Positions 26,985 through 36,596 of a stretch of DNA of 64,000 nucleotides are shown piece after piece (the stretch's first letter is position 1; the number at the start of each line of letters is the position of its first letter). Below the pieces are notes generated by a model, which did no database searches, had not been told where the DNA came from, and saw only the letters and a program-made list of their open reading frames with translations. The position numbers were made by a program, and so were the translations under genes. Origin of the DNA: DATMER01 sp963844885. Its GTDB lineage: Bacteria; Acidobacteriota; Thermoanaerobaculia; Multivoradales; UBA5704. The DNA lies in contig CAWJQA010000006.1 of NCBI GenBank assembly GCA_963844885.1, forward strand, positions 868,001-932,000, in the 5' to 3' direction.

Positions 26985-28251
26985 TCCGGATCGGGCGGAA
27001 AGCCCGCGCTTCAACCGCGCTCAGGTACTTGTGCTCGGCCTCGAGGGATACCGATCCGAAATCCTCGGGCCAATCTCCGTAGGCGCCGAGCTGATCGAGG
27101 TCGCCGGGATGGATCGTGGTCAGGCCGTCCTTGTTCCGCTCGAACCAGTACAGCCCTACATTCTTGGCCGAGAGCCGTTCCTCCGCAACCAGAGACTGGA
27201 CGGCGAGCAGAAGAAGGGAGCTGTGCGTCTCCAGAACCACTCGCGCTCCCCGGTCCGCGGCCTCCATCAGCAGCGAGGCGAGGCCCTCCTGGGCGCGGGG
27301 ATGCAGATGAATCTCCGGCTGCTCGAGATAGACCAGTTGCCCCGGCTTCGCAACGAGCAAGGCGACCAGCACCGGCAGCACCTGGGAGACGCCGAAGCCG
27401 ACATCCGCGATGTTGACGAGATCTTCGGGAGTCTTCCGCCTGTGCTCCGGGAGACGGCCCACGAGAAGCTCGACCTGCGTGGCATCGATCGACCTGGCCC
27501 TCACTCCCCACGTGAGCCCCAGCCGCCGCAGGTGCTCGCCCAGGATCTCCAGACGCTTGTCGTGGGACCGCTGCCACGAGGCGATGACGCTCGCAGCGTA
27601 GGGATCAAACGGCCCCGAGAACAACTCACCGATCGCGGTGGTCGGGTACGACCGCGCCGGGTTCCCTCTCAAGCCCGGAACATGAATGATCGACCTGAGA
27701 TTGCGGGCGAGATCGTCAAGGCACAATGGAACCCGACTGACGAAAGCCCCGTCTTGATAGCCGTTGACGAATAGGAAACACCTCTCTTGAACAATCTTCC
27801 AGTCAAACGCCGGGAATATCTCACGGAGCTTCTCGGACGGCGTGTCCGGCTCCAGAACAAACTTCGGACCATCCGTCATACGAACAAGCTCAAAGCCCTC
27901 GCCATCCTGGCGAAACAGATGCTTCAGGTAGCCTGCACGATGGTCCAAGGCGACGCCGACTTCAAATTCCCGTGCGGCACGCTGGCCGCCTACTCTCGAC
28001 AGGAGCTGCTCGGCGGACGTGAATCGGACGTGGGGACCGTCCAGAAGGAGGGGCCCCGGGTCATAGCTCGCTTCAAGGGTCTGCTTGAGCAGAAGCAACG
28101 GTTGCATGGCACTCGACTTGCCCGAGCTGTTCGCCCCGGCCAGGATCGTGAGGGGTCGGATCTCGATGGACAACGGCGTCGCAAGAGACTTGAATCCCTT
28201 GACGAAAACTCCGCTGATCCCGGTCACCGGCTTCGAGTCGGCCATGGCCAT
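26971..28251 (-). CDS. RecF/OLD-like AAA ATPase (AAA15/DUF3696 type)
   Basis: 426 residues. Walker A is GANSSGKSSAMQ near residue 38. An ABC-like signature lies in ADVGFGVSQVLPVL, Walker B in LVYLEQPEIHLHP and an H-loop in ETHSSLLLL. This is the compact SMC/RecF-like ATPase type common in defence and DNA-repair modules (DUF3696-like). No TOPRIM domain is present, so the effector should be the overlapping PIN-like gene. It starts 13 bases after the NUDIX stop and is the fourth gene of a coupled string from the glycosyltransferase on. Confidence 0.75.
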   Translation of the reverse strand: MAMADSKPVTGISGVFVKGFKSLATPLSIEIRPLTILAGANSSGKSSAMQPLLLLKQTLEASYDPGPLLLDGPHVRFTSAEQLLSRVGGQRAAREFEVGVALDHRAGYLKHLFRQDGEGFELVRMTDGPKFVLEPDTPSEKLREIFPAFDWKIVQERCFLFVNGYQDGAFVSRVPLCLDDLARNLRSIIHVPGLRGNPARSYPTTAIGELFSGPFDPYAASVIASWQRSHDKRLEILGEHLRRLGLTWGVRARSIDATQVELLVGRLPEHRRKTPEDLVNIADVGFGVSQVLPVLVALLVAKPGQLVYLEQPEIHLHPRAQEGLASLLMEAADRGARVVLETHSSLLLLAVQSLVAEERLSAKNVGLYWFERNKDGLTTIHPGDLDQLGAYGDWPEDFGSVSLEAEHKYLSAVEARAFRPIRNAKG

Positions 28252-28264
28252 ACTCTACCTTGGA

Positions 28265-28852
28265 TCAGTTCTCCGTATCCGGCTCCAACCCCAGCCGCAC
28301 CAGGAGGTTCTGGAGGATGCGCGCCGTCAGGCCCCAGATCTGGCGGTTGCCGATGTGGTAGACGAGGAGGAGACGCTCGACGCCGTTGATCTTCACCGGC
28401 CGCTCCTCGACCAGGCGCGGGTTCGAGAAGGCGCTCAGGGGGAGACTGAAGACCTCGGCGATCTCGCCCGCGTTCGGCGTGGCCTTGTAGGGAAAGGGGA
28501 CCGCTCCGACACAAGGGATCACGCGGAAGCCGGCCGGGGTATCCCCCTCGTCGAGCTCGCCCAGGCGGAGGATCGCCTTCGGCTCGAACCCGATCTCCTC
28601 GTGGGTCTCACGCAAGGCCGCGGCCCACGGATCTTCCTTGAGCTCGCGGCCTCCGCCCGGGAAGGCGATCTGGCTGCGGTGGCTCGGCAGATGGTCCGTG
28701 CGCTTGGTCAGAACGGTCCACAGCTCCCCGGCATCCACATAAAGCGGCACCAGCACCGACGCTGGACGCAGGTCGCTCACCGCCAGCCGGCGCGGCGGCG
28801 GCGAAGCGAGGCGGTCCCGGATCTCCTGGATCCAACTGCGCGGCTCGCTCAT
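28265..28852 (-). CDS. NUDIX hydrolase, CoA pyrophosphatase (NudL) type
   Basis: 195 residues. The NUDIX box GGGRELKEDPWAAALRETH-EEIGF is complete. The preceding PSHRSQIAFPGG matches the UPF0035 motif that marks CoA pyrophosphatases in this superfamily. The expected reaction is CoA to phosphopantetheine plus 3',5'-ADP. The start overlaps the upstream stop as ATGA. Confidence 0.8.
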   Translation of the reverse strand: MSEPRSWIQEIRDRLASPPPRRLAVSDLRPASVLVPLYVDAGELWTVLTKRTDHLPSHRSQIAFPGGGRELKEDPWAAALRETHEEIGFEPKAILRLGELDEGDTPAGFRVIPCVGAVPFPYKATPNAGEIAEVFSLPLSAFSNPRLVEERPVKINGVERLLLVYHIGNRQIWGLTARILQNLLVRLGLEPDTEN

Positions 28853-30525
28853 CGTCCCTCCCCGCTCCTTTGTATCACCACATCCCGGGAGGCGTGGACC
28901 CGGAAGCCGATCGGCTTGGCCGGCGCCTCCGGCAGCCGGAAGCTCACCTGGTAGACGTGGGAATCCCCTCCCGTCCAGCCCATGGGATAGGTCCGCGGCA
29001 GGCCGAGCGGGATCTCAAAAGACACGGAGCCGTCCGGCCGCAGGACCGTCGGTCTCAATTCCTGACCGCCGGCGATCAGCCGGGTGGGCGCGTTGCGGTC
29101 GAAGTCCAGCACCAGAGCGTCGAGCGGCTCGGCGCTCGCCGCCACCAGGCCGCCGGTCTCGTCTCCGGCGATCCGCAGGTCGGTCCCATGCTCCGCCTTC
29201 CAGATATTCCGGCTCGTGGGCTTGATACGGATACCGCCGTAGGCCACCCATTCGCCCGGGAGATCCTGCTGTGTCGCCTCGTATGGCAGCCACGCCGCCA
29301 GCCGGCTCGGCTCCCTTGGCTCCGATACCGCGGGGTGTGTCCAGACGGGGAGCAGGACCGGGGCGGCCAGAGCCGCTGCGACGACAGCCCAGGAGGTCCG
29401 CAGCGGCCGGGCCGGCAGGAACCAGAGAGCGGCGTAGAGAGGGAGGAACAGGCGGTTGCCAAGGCCGGCGCCGACTCCCGCGAAGCCGTAAGGACGCAGA
29501 ACCAGAAAGGCCAGCGACGCCAGAGCCGCCGCGGCGATCAACCACCACCTTCCCCGATCCGGCCGGAACGCGGCGAGGGCCAGCAGCACCGGCAGGAAGT
29601 ACGGCAGGATGCCCACGCTCCTCCCAACCAGGAAGTAGATCCCGTTCCAGAGCAAGAGGCCAGGGTCGAGCGCCGGCCGGAGAGCGGCCAGGCTCCAGAA
29701 CGGCTCACCGCCTGCCGCGGTCTGGATGAAAGAGGTCAGGGCGAAGACGGCCGCCGCTCCCGATACCAACCCTGCCCAGGCCATCGCCCGGCGGCCCGCC
29801 AGGGATTGCTGGGAGCGGTGCAGGGCCACGGCCGCGGGCAGCAGAAGAAGGAGGTACGGCAACCGGTAGGTGCCCGGGATGGCGAGCAGCACCCCGATCG
29901 CCAGCCAGCGGACAAACGTGCCGAAGCTCCTGGTCTGCACCTCCTGGTAGACCGACTGAGGGACCGGCGATCCCTGCGGATCGGCATACACAAGCGCGAA
30001 GCCGGCGGCGGTGACCGCCAGGAGGAAGACGTCGGCCGTCGCCAGGAACACAGAAGAGAAGGTCGCCGAGGCGAAGACGAAGACGGCCACCCAGACCGGC
30101 GGCGCCGAGCCGGCCGGCGCATGCTGCCGGCCGAGAGCCCACGCCGCCAGGATCGCGGCCACGGCCAGGAGCAGCGCGTTGACCACGCGCATCCCGCGGT
30201 GCGGCATCACCCGGACGAACGGCAGGCACAGCAGCGAGTGGTAGAACGGCCGCGCGAACACCTGGGTCCGGCCGCCGTCGCGGCTGTCCAGGTCGATCCC
30301 CTTGGGCCGCACGCCCCACTGATCGACATAGCGCCGGTAGTCCTCGCCGGTATAGCGGAGGTCGAAATCCCAGGCCAGGCTGGCGGCCTGAAGGGCGTAG
30401 GTCGGCTCCTCCCCCTGGTCGGGCGGCCGGGCCGCGCGGTCGCTGAACAGCGCAAACCCGAGGACAGCGAGGAGCGGCGCCAGGAGGACCAGCCAGCCGG
30501 GCGAATCGAGGAGGAGCCGTTTCAC
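28849..30525 (-). CDS. multi-pass membrane protein, glycosyltransferase-like, unknown
   Basis: About 558 residues with around ten transmembrane helices and a soluble C-terminal beta-rich domain of about 170 residues (PTRLIAGGQELRPTVLRPDG, GDSHVYQVSFRLPEAPAKP). An acidic loop follows the first helix (PPDQGEEPTYALQAASLAWD), as in GT-C type mannosyltransferases, where such a D/E loop is catalytic. I favour the GTG at 30525: it overlaps the upstream stop as GTGA and has GGGAGATG in front. An ATG at 30540 is the alternative. Next to a GT4 enzyme, a role in polysaccharide or lipid-linked sugar transfer is plausible. Confidence 0.6.
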   Translation of the reverse strand: MKRLLLDSPGWLVLLAPLLAVLGFALFSDRAARPPDQGEEPTYALQAASLAWDFDLRYTGEDYRRYVDQWGVRPKGIDLDSRDGGRTQVFARPFYHSLLCLPFVRVMPHRGMRVVNALLLAVAAILAAWALGRQHAPAGSAPPVWVAVFVFASATFSSVFLATADVFLLAVTAAGFALVYADPQGSPVPQSVYQEVQTRSFGTFVRWLAIGVLLAIPGTYRLPYLLLLLPAAVALHRSQQSLAGRRAMAWAGLVSGAAAVFALTSFIQTAAGGEPFWSLAALRPALDPGLLLWNGIYFLVGRSVGILPYFLPVLLALAAFRPDRGRWWLIAAAALASLAFLVLRPYGFAGVGAGLGNRLFLPLYAALWFLPARPLRTSWAVVAAALAAPVLLPVWTHPAVSEPREPSRLAAWLPYEATQQDLPGEWVAYGGIRIKPTSRNIWKAEHGTDLRIAGDETGGLVAASAEPLDALVLDFDRNAPTRLIAGGQELRPTVLRPDGSVSFEIPLGLPRTYPMGWTGGDSHVYQVSFRLPEAPAKPIGFRVHASRDVVIQRSGEGR

Positions 30526-32126
30526 AGATGCATCTCCCATCTCGGCCCGCCGAGCTTGGAGAACCCGAGGCCGCCGAAGAGGTGAGGCTCGATCCACAGG
30601 TGGGCCGGGCCCGGCGGCCGGCGGACGTCGGTCTCGACCCAGATCTCGTCGCCCGGTGCCAGGTCCCGCGGCAGGGGGAGCCACGGCCGGCCGGCGAGCA
30701 GATCCTCGGAGAGGCCCTCATCCGTGAACAGCTTGACCACCACCGCCACTCCGCCCGGCCCCCGCTCCCCCGCGAGCCAGCGCGCGAAGCCGCGGTTGCG
30801 CAAGCGGATCCTCAACCGGCGCCGCTCTCCTTCCGGCCAGGGCAGGCCGGCGCCGTGGACCTCGATCTCGCCGTCGAGCCGGCCCCAGGCCAGGCTGCTC
30901 GGCGGCGGCACGTCCGGCCTGTCTGGCAGATCCCCGGGAGGCGCCAGCTCGCGCCACTCCCGGCAGGCCTCCACCACCGCCTCCGCGGACCGCGCCGGAT
31001 CGTGGCGGACTCGGACGTGCTCCCGCGCCGCCTCGCCCATGGCGCGCAGCCGGCCGGGCTCGGCCAGGAGGCCGCGCAGGAGAGCCGCCAGCTCGGCCGG
31101 CTCCTCCTCTCCGGCCAGCGGCACGCGCACCACGACCTCCCGCGGCAGGTCGGCGAACTGGGCATAGTCGGAGACGATGGCCGGACGCCCGGCCGCCAGC
31201 ACCCGCAGCAGCGACGCCGAGGTCTCCCCCGCTGTCGGGTACCGAAGATTGAGGCAGAGGTCGATCGCCGAGATGGCCGACTCGAACTCCTCGAACGGCA
31301 CGAAGCCGAGCACGTGGACCCGGTCGGCCACACCGGCCCGGCGCGCCTCCTCCTCCAGGTCGAGGCCTTTCGAAGACTCCCCCACGATCAGCAGGTGGGC
31401 CTCTTCGAGCCCGGGGCAGGCCAGGGCGCGGACGGCCACGGCGGTCCGCTTGATCGGGGTCTGGAACCCGAACGAGCCGAGCACCGGCTTGTCCTCCGGC
31501 AACCCGAAGCGGCGGCGGAGCCGGCGTCCCGCTTCGAGGTCGGCGGCGGCGGGCAGCGGCACGCCCATCGAGATCGCCCGCACCCGGATCTCCGGATCTT
31601 CCTCGCGGATCACGCCCGCGGCCCACTCGCTGTGGACGAGCACCCCCCGCTGGCGGCGCAGCAGAGCACGGTGCGCCGGCAGGGAGAAGACCGGCGCGTC
31701 GCCATACGCGTTCCAGCGCTTGGCGAGCGCCGCGGCCTCGCCGACCCAGCCGTGGTCGCGGGTCAGGAGATCTTTATAGAGGAAGAACTCGCCGCGGCCG
31801 AGCGTGAGGTCGAGCAGCAGGTGGTGCAGGACCAGATCGTGGAGCGTGAGCACGCCCGGGATGCGCAGCGCCAGGTCGCGCACCCCTTCGTGATACCGGT
31901 TGTTGCCCATCTGATAGAGCGGCAGCCGGCCGGCCTCCCCCGTCGCCGCGGCCGTGGCCATGGACCAGGATCGCTCCACGTCCTGGGCCACGGGCTGGCC
32001 CGGCAGATGGATCAGCCGCACGTCGGCCCGCTCCGCGAGGTGCGGCAGCAGGTCGACGCTGTAGTCGGCGATCCCCGACCGGACCGGCGGCAGCGGGGAG
32101 ACGTAGTCGAGGCGCAATTTTGTCAT
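30522..32126 (-). CDS. GT4-family glycosyltransferase with C-terminal extension
   Basis: 534 residues. The N-terminal GT-B domain begins LRLDYVSPLPPVRSGIADYS, the typical acceptor-side loop. The donor domain has PVLGSFGFQTPIKR, LLIVGES, VHVLGFVPFEEFE and NLRYPTAGETSASLLRVLAAG, with the conserved Glu of GT4 enzymes. The last ~120 residues form an added beta-rich domain (IEVHGAGLPWPEGERRRLRI). GGGGGAGA precedes the ATG. The role is transfer of an activated sugar to an envelope glycan or lipid. Confidence 0.8.
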   Translation of the reverse strand: MTKLRLDYVSPLPPVRSGIADYSVDLLPHLAERADVRLIHLPGQPVAQDVERSWSMATAAATGEAGRLPLYQMGNNRYHEGVRDLALRIPGVLTLHDLVLHHLLLDLTLGRGEFFLYKDLLTRDHGWVGEAAALAKRWNAYGDAPVFSLPAHRALLRRQRGVLVHSEWAAGVIREEDPEIRVRAISMGVPLPAAADLEAGRRLRRRFGLPEDKPVLGSFGFQTPIKRTAVAVRALACPGLEEAHLLIVGESSKGLDLEEEARRAGVADRVHVLGFVPFEEFESAISAIDLCLNLRYPTAGETSASLLRVLAAGRPAIVSDYAQFADLPREVVVRVPLAGEEEPAELAALLRGLLAEPGRLRAMGEAAREHVRVRHDPARSAEAVVEACREWRELAPPGDLPDRPDVPPPSSLAWGRLDGEIEVHGAGLPWPEGERRRLRIRLRNRGFARWLAGERGPGGVAVVVKLFTDEGLSEDLLAGRPWLPLPRDLAPGDEIWVETDVRRPPGPAHLWIEPHLFGGLGFSKLGGPRWEMHL

Positions 32127-32134
32127 AAGTCTCC

Positions 32135-32176
32135 CCCTCTCCCGGGGCGGGTGGACTCGGGCGGACCGGGAGAGGG
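32135..32176. repeat. 11-bp perfect inverted repeat in front of the glycosyltransferase gene
   Basis: CCCTCTCCCGG and its complement, 20-base loop, between the prfB stop and the glycosyltransferase start. On the minus-strand mRNA the 3' arm runs directly into the ribosome site GGGGGAG, so folding could hide it. Confidence 0.45.
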
Positions 32177-32195
32177 GGCCGGGGGGTGAGGGCTC

Positions 32196-33337
32196 CTAAA
32201 ACGCAAGCTCGTCCTTGCCCGGCGCCGCCATCTGGCCCTTGAGATAGGCCTCGATGAACGGGTCGATGGCGCCGTCGAGGACGCCGTCGGCGTCGCCGAC
32301 CGTCTGCGCCGGTGCGGTGGTCCTTGACCATCCGGTAGGGCTGCAGGACGTAGCTGCGGATCTGGCTCCCCCAGGCGATGTCCATCTTCGGCGCCCTCGA
32401 CGCTCGTCCTGCTCCGCCTTGCGCTTCTTGAGCTCGAGGTCGTAGAGCCGGGCGCGCAGCATCTTCATCGCCGTGGCGCGGTTCTTGATCTGGCTGCGCT
32501 CGTTCTGGCAGGCTGCACCACGATGCTGGTCGGCAGGTGGGTGATGCGGACCGCCGACTCGGTCTTGTTGACGTGCTGGCCGCCGGCGCCCGACGAGCGG
32601 AAGGTGTCGATCCGCAGGTCCTTGTCGTTGATCTCGATCTCGATCGTGTCGTCGACCTCCGGGTAGACGTAGACCGAGGCGAACGAGGTGTGGCGCCGCG
32701 CCTGCGGAGTCGAACGGGCTGATCCGCACCAGCCGGTGCACGCCGTTCTCGCCCTTGAGGTAGCCGAAGGCGTTCGTCGCCGCGGACCGCGAACGGTGGC
32801 GCTCTTGATCCCGGCCTCCTCGCCGTCCTGGCTGGTCGATCAGCTCGAGCGCGTAGCCCTTGCTGCTCGCGCCCAGCGCAGGTACATGCGCAGCAGCATC
32901 GACGCCCAGTCCTGCGACTCGGTGCCGCCGGCGCCGGCGTTGATCGCCATCAGGGCGTTCTTGTCGTCGTCCGGGCCGGAGAGCTTGAGCTCCAGGTCGA
33001 GCTCGCTCGAGCTTCGCCTGTCGAGCCGCTCGACGAACTGTGAGCGCGTCCGGGTCGGCCTCGCCCGTAGAGCCGAGGAGCTCGCTGCCAGGTGGCGAGC
33101 TCCTCGGCGTCGGAGCGCAGCGGGTTCAGAGTTCGCGACGCTTCGCTCGATGCTGCCGGCGCTTCTGCATCAGGCCGGCCGACTCGGTCGGCTTGTCCCA
33201 GAAACCCGGCATCTCCATCTGCCGGTCGATGTCCTTCAGCTCGTTCTTCGACGCCGGCTTCTTCAAAGATACCCCCGGATCGTTGCGAGCTCTTCGCGCG
33301 AGGTGTCGAGGCGCTGCTGCAGTTCGGAGGCGAGCAT
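32196..33337 (-). CDS. prfB: peptide chain release factor 2, broken by many apparent indels
   Basis: Pieces of RF2 appear in order on the minus strand, spread over all three frames: DIDRQMEMPGFWDKPTESAG, VHRLVRISPFD, QNERSQIKNRATAMKMLRAR, and DGAIDPFIEAYLKGQ at the end. The segment that should hold the GGQ tripeptide is present out of frame. The start is ATG 33337 (MLASELQQRLDTSREEL). It carries the classic programmed +1 site after codon 24 (next entry). The other frame changes, roughly one per 100-150 bp, cannot be natural in an essential termination factor and point to sequence errors. RF2 releases peptides at UGA/UAA. Confidence 0.85.
33263..33276 (-). promoter_or_regulatory. prfB: programmed +1 frameshift site of prfB
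   Basis: The minus strand reads GGGGGTATCTTTGA after CGATCC, the same as the RF2 autoregulatory site of E. coli: an internal Shine-Dalgarno-like GGGGG, the slippery CTT and an in-frame TGA. RF2 shortage lets the ribosome slip and finish the protein. The frame after the +1 step (GAA GAA GCC) soon needs a further change near 33246, which I attribute to an indel. Confidence 0.8.
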
Positions 33338-33355
33338 GAGGCGGACGAGGATATC

Positions 33356-34984
33356 CTAGCGCTCGACGAGGTCGAATTGCGCGCGCGCCAGCGGCCCGAT
33401 GCGGCCGAGCGCCGGCGACGAGGATCGCCAGGCAGAGCGCCGGGAACAGCCAGGGCGCGCGCGCGAACGGGCGTGAGGTCGCGTCCGCCCCTGGAACCGA
33501 GCGCCGGCAGCAGGCCGCTCTCGCTGACGCCCGAGCCGCGCCGCGCAGCCGAGCCGTCCGGGGCGATCACGGCGGAGACGCCGGTGATCGCGGCGCGCAG
33601 CAGCGGCCGGCGGTTCTCGGCGGCGCGGAAGCGGGCGGCGCGCAGATGCTGCCAGGGTGCCGCGGTGTCGCCGTACCAGGCGTCGTTGGTCATGCTGACG
33701 AGCACCGTCGCGCCGGCGCGCGTCAGCTCGGCGACCTCGCTCGGCGAAGACGACCTCGTAGCAGATGGCCGGCCCGAGCCGCTCCCGCTCCCAGTCGAGC
33801 AGCAGCGGCAGCTCGCCGCCGCCGGCGAGAAGTCGCCGGCGTTGCGCGCCAGCTTGCGATGAAGGAGAAGAGCCTCGGCAAGCGGCACGTATTCGCCGAA
33901 CGGCACCAGGTGGCGCTTGTCGTAGCGCGTCGGACCGTCCCCGCCGCGCGAGCAGGAGGCGGAGTTGAAAGTAGCGTCCACCTGCGCCGTCTTCGGCGTG
34001 GAGTTGAGCAGCACCGAGCAGCCCGCGCGTGACAGCGCGGCGAGGTCGGCCTCGGAGCTGCGGGTCGCCGGCCGTAGGAGAACGGCCAGGCGGCGCTCTC
34101 CGGCCAGAGCACCAGCGTCGCCCGGCTGGCAGGCCTCGGTCGAGAGCGCGATCAGCCGCCGGTAGTCGGCAGCGACCGCTCCGGGTCGAAGGACCACAGG
34201 TTCGGGGATGTTCGGCTGGACGATCGCACCGGCAGGCCAGCATCGCCGAGCTGGCCGAACCGCCCGCGTCGCGCACCGTCGTCCAGCGCTCTCGCGCAGG
34301 CCCAGCGCCCGGCCAGCGCCAGGAGGAGCAGCGGCGAGCAGCAGGCCGACGGCCGCGGCTGCCAGCGGCCGGCGGCGACGGCCGCGCGCGAGGCCGCGCG
34401 CTCGCCAGACGCACCAGGAACGAGACCCCGCACGGCGCCGATCCAGGCCGCGAGCCGCAGCGCGCCCGGGCACGTCGGTCCACGGCATAGGCCGCGAGGT
34501 TCCAGGGGAAGCCGGAGAACAGCAGGCCGCGCAGCCATTCGAGCGCACCCAGAGGCCGGGCAGCGCCAGCCAGGCGCGAGCGACGGCCGCCGCGGCGCCA
34601 GAGCCGGCCGCCGAGGGCCGCGAAGACCGCGTGGTAGAGCCGCGAGGAAGGCGGCCAGCAAGCCGAGCAGCGGGACCGGCCAGCCAGCCCGGCGATGCGC
34701 GCCATAGGTCGCGAGCGTGCGGGACGATCCAGGACATCGCCGATCGATCCAGGCCGCGATGCCGTGCAACCAGCCGAGGCAGCCGGCGCGGGGCTGGCCG
34801 AGCAGCAGGAACAGCGGCACCAAGCGAGCGGCCAGCGGCAGCGAGGGCGAGCCGAAGCGATGCCCCGCAACGCCCCCGCCGCAGAGCGGGCCGAGCGGCG
34901 AGCGCCGAGCAGGGAGCCAGGCGCCAGGGGCGCTGCAGCGCCCGGGCGCGAGGGCCGCAGGCCGGAAGCTAAGGCGTCGGTCAC
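33356..34984 (-). CDS. lnt: apolipoprotein N-acyltransferase, broken by apparent indels
   Basis: Fragments in order match Lnt: LEWLRGLLFSGFPWNL, NLWSFDPERSLP, VWPES-type acid near 34110, YDKRHLVPFGEYVPL (Lys), AICYEVVF (Cys), VSMTNDAWYGDT and RAAITGVSAVIAPDG. These supply the Glu-Lys-Cys triad of the nitrilase domain behind N-terminal transmembrane helices. The frame changes repeatedly, as in prfB, so errors are likely. The GTG at 34984 overlaps the SPOR gene stop as GTGA. Role: adds the third acyl chain to lipoproteins in the inner membrane. Confidence 0.85.
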   Translation of the reverse strand: MTDALASGLRPSRPGAAAPLAPGSLLGARRSARSAAGALRGIASARPRCRWPLAWCRCSCCSASPAPAASAGCTASRPGSIGDVLDRPARSRPMARIAGLAGRSRCSACWPPSSRLYHAVFAALGGRLWRRGGRRSRLAGAARPLGALEWLRGLLFSGFPWNLAAYAVDRRARARCGSRPGSAPCGVSFLVRLASARPRARPSPPAAGSRGRRPAARRCSSWRWPGAGPARERWTTVRDAGGSASSAMLACRCDRPAEHPRTCGPSTRSGRCRLPAADRALDRGLPAGRRWCSGRRAPPGRSPTAGDPQLRGRPRRAVTRGLLGAAQLHAEDGAGGRYFQLRLLLARRGRSDALRQAPPGAVRRIRAACRGSSPSSQAGAQRRRLLAGGGELPLLLDWERERLGPAICYEVVFAERGRRADARRRDGARQHDQRRLVRRHRGTLAASARRPLPRRREPPAAAARRDHRRLRRDRPGRLGCAARLGRQRERPAAGARFQGRTRPHARSRARPGCSRRSAWRSSSPALGRIGPLARAQFDLVER

Positions 34985-35774
34985 CCAGGTTTCGAGCTGG
35001 AAGTCGCGCCGGAGCTTCGTCCGCCGACCGTCTGCGCCTGATCGCGCGTCGGCGAAGGGCCCGATCGCGCACGCGGTAGGTGCGTGCTGCCGCCCTTCGG
35101 CGTCACCGGCGAGAGGAAGGCTTTGTAGCCCGCCTTGCGCAGTCGGCGCGACGATCTCGCCTGGTCGCGCGCCGCGTTGGAGAAGACCTGGATGACCTGC
35201 CGCGGAGATCTTGGCTCCGCCTACGGCGGGCTTCGCCGCGGCCTCCGGTTCACGGCGCGGCCTCCGGCTTCGCGGCTGCCGGAGCGGGCTCTGGCCGGGG
35301 CTCGCGGCCGGCGCCGGCGGCGGCGCTGGTCGACGTCGGTGCCGGCCGCATCACGGCCGCTCGGCCGCCGGCCGGCCCGGTCCGCGGCCATCGGTGGCGG
35401 TCGGGTCGGTGGCCGGCACCTCCTGCGCGTCGCGCTCATCCTCCGCCGACGGCGTCTCGCTCGGCGCGGGCCGGGGCCGGCCGGCGGTCGCGGCATCGGA
35501 GGCGCGGCCCGGCGATGTCCCGCGTGTGCTGGCCTCGTGCCTCGAAGAATGGAACTCCTCAGGCCTGCTCGCCTGAGGCTCGGCTCGGCGCGGGAGACGA
35601 TCGCCGCCTCGGTGATCCGCCGTCGGCCGCACCGCGAGCTGCTCCCGCCCGATCCAGACGCCGGAGAAGAACGCCGCGACGATGCAGTCAGCAGCACCAC
35701 GAAGGCGACAGCACCTGCCGGTTGGTCAGCGCGATCTCGTAGTAGCTCGGCTCGTGCGATTCGCTCGATTCCAC
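34981..35774 (-). CDS. SPOR-domain membrane protein, broken by apparent indels
   Basis: The start is GTG 35774 (ESSESHEPSYYEIALTNRQV), followed by one transmembrane helix readable after an indel (CIVAAFFSGVWIGREQL), a long Pro/Ala/Glu-rich linker and a C-terminal SPOR domain (VIQVFSNAARDQA, LRKAGYKAFLSPVTPKGG, RRDFQLETWV, assembled across frames). SPOR domains bind denuded septal peptidoglycan. It precedes lnt with a GTGA overlap. The linker is poorly readable because of frame changes. Confidence 0.7.
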
Positions 35775-35805
35775 GACTCGCCGCTTCGCTCTCGCCTTCC
35801 GGAAT

Positions 35806-36581
35806 CTACTCGCTCTGTACCGAGTTCGGGAAGAACGACTTCATCAGGTCGATCGGCAGCGGGAAGATGATCGTCGAGTTCTTCTCGGCGGCGATCTCGG
35901 TCAGCGTCTGCAGGTAGCGCAGCTGCAGCGTCACCGGGTTCTGCGACGATCGATCTCGGCCGCCTCGCCGAGAGCCTTCGAGGCCTCGAACTCGCCCTGC
36001 GGCGTGGATGATCTTGGCGCGCTTCTCGCGCTCGGCCTCGGCCTGCTTGGCCATGGCGCGCTGCATCTCCTGCGGCAGGTCGACGTGCTTGACCTCGACC
36101 ATCGAGACCTTGATCCCCCACGGGTCGGTGTGCTGGTCGATGATCTCCTGCAGCCGCTCGTTGAGCTTCTCGCGCTCGGACAGCAGCTCGTCGAGCTCGG
36201 CCTGGCCGAGCACCGAGCGCAGGGTGGTCTGCGCGAGCTGGCTGGTGGCGTAGAGGTAGTTCTCGACCTGACGATCACCGCGCGGCCGGGTCGACGACCC
36301 GGAAGTAGACGCACCGCGTTGACCTTGACCGAGACGTTGTCGCGGGTGATGACGTCCTGCGGCGGCACGTCGAGCACGACGGTGCGCAGCGAGATGCGTG
36401 ACCATCCGGTCGATCGGCCAGAAGAGGAGATCAGGCCCGGGCCCTTCGGCTCGGCGAGCAGCCGGCCGAGCCGGAAGATGACGCCGCGCTCGTACTCGTT
36501 CAGGACGTTGACCCAGCGTGAAGAACAGGAACACGCCGATGACGACGATCAGCGCCGATCCCGAAAAAGCTTCCTGTCCAT
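35806..36581 (-). CDS. slipin/stomatin-like SPFH protein, with indels
   Basis: SPFH-family pieces: one N-terminal transmembrane helix (ALIVVIGVFLFFTL), VLNEYERGVIFRLGRL, LDVPPQDVITRDNVSVKVNAV, LAQTTLRSVLGQAELDELL, and the AMAKQAEAEREKRAKIIHA helix. The C-terminus is PLPIDLMKSFFPNSVQSE. The ATG at 36581 follows AAAGGAAT at ideal spacing. Slipins pair with NfeD membrane proteases, and nfeD lies 15 bases upstream here. Several frame changes occur in the first half. Confidence 0.8.
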
Positions 36582-36596
36582 CGCGATTCCTTTCGG

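Noticed and set aside
32196..33337. prfB as a natural pseudogene
   Set aside because: Too many frame changes in otherwise perfectly conserved words, in an essential gene, with equal damage in neighbouring essential lnt. Sequence error is more likely.
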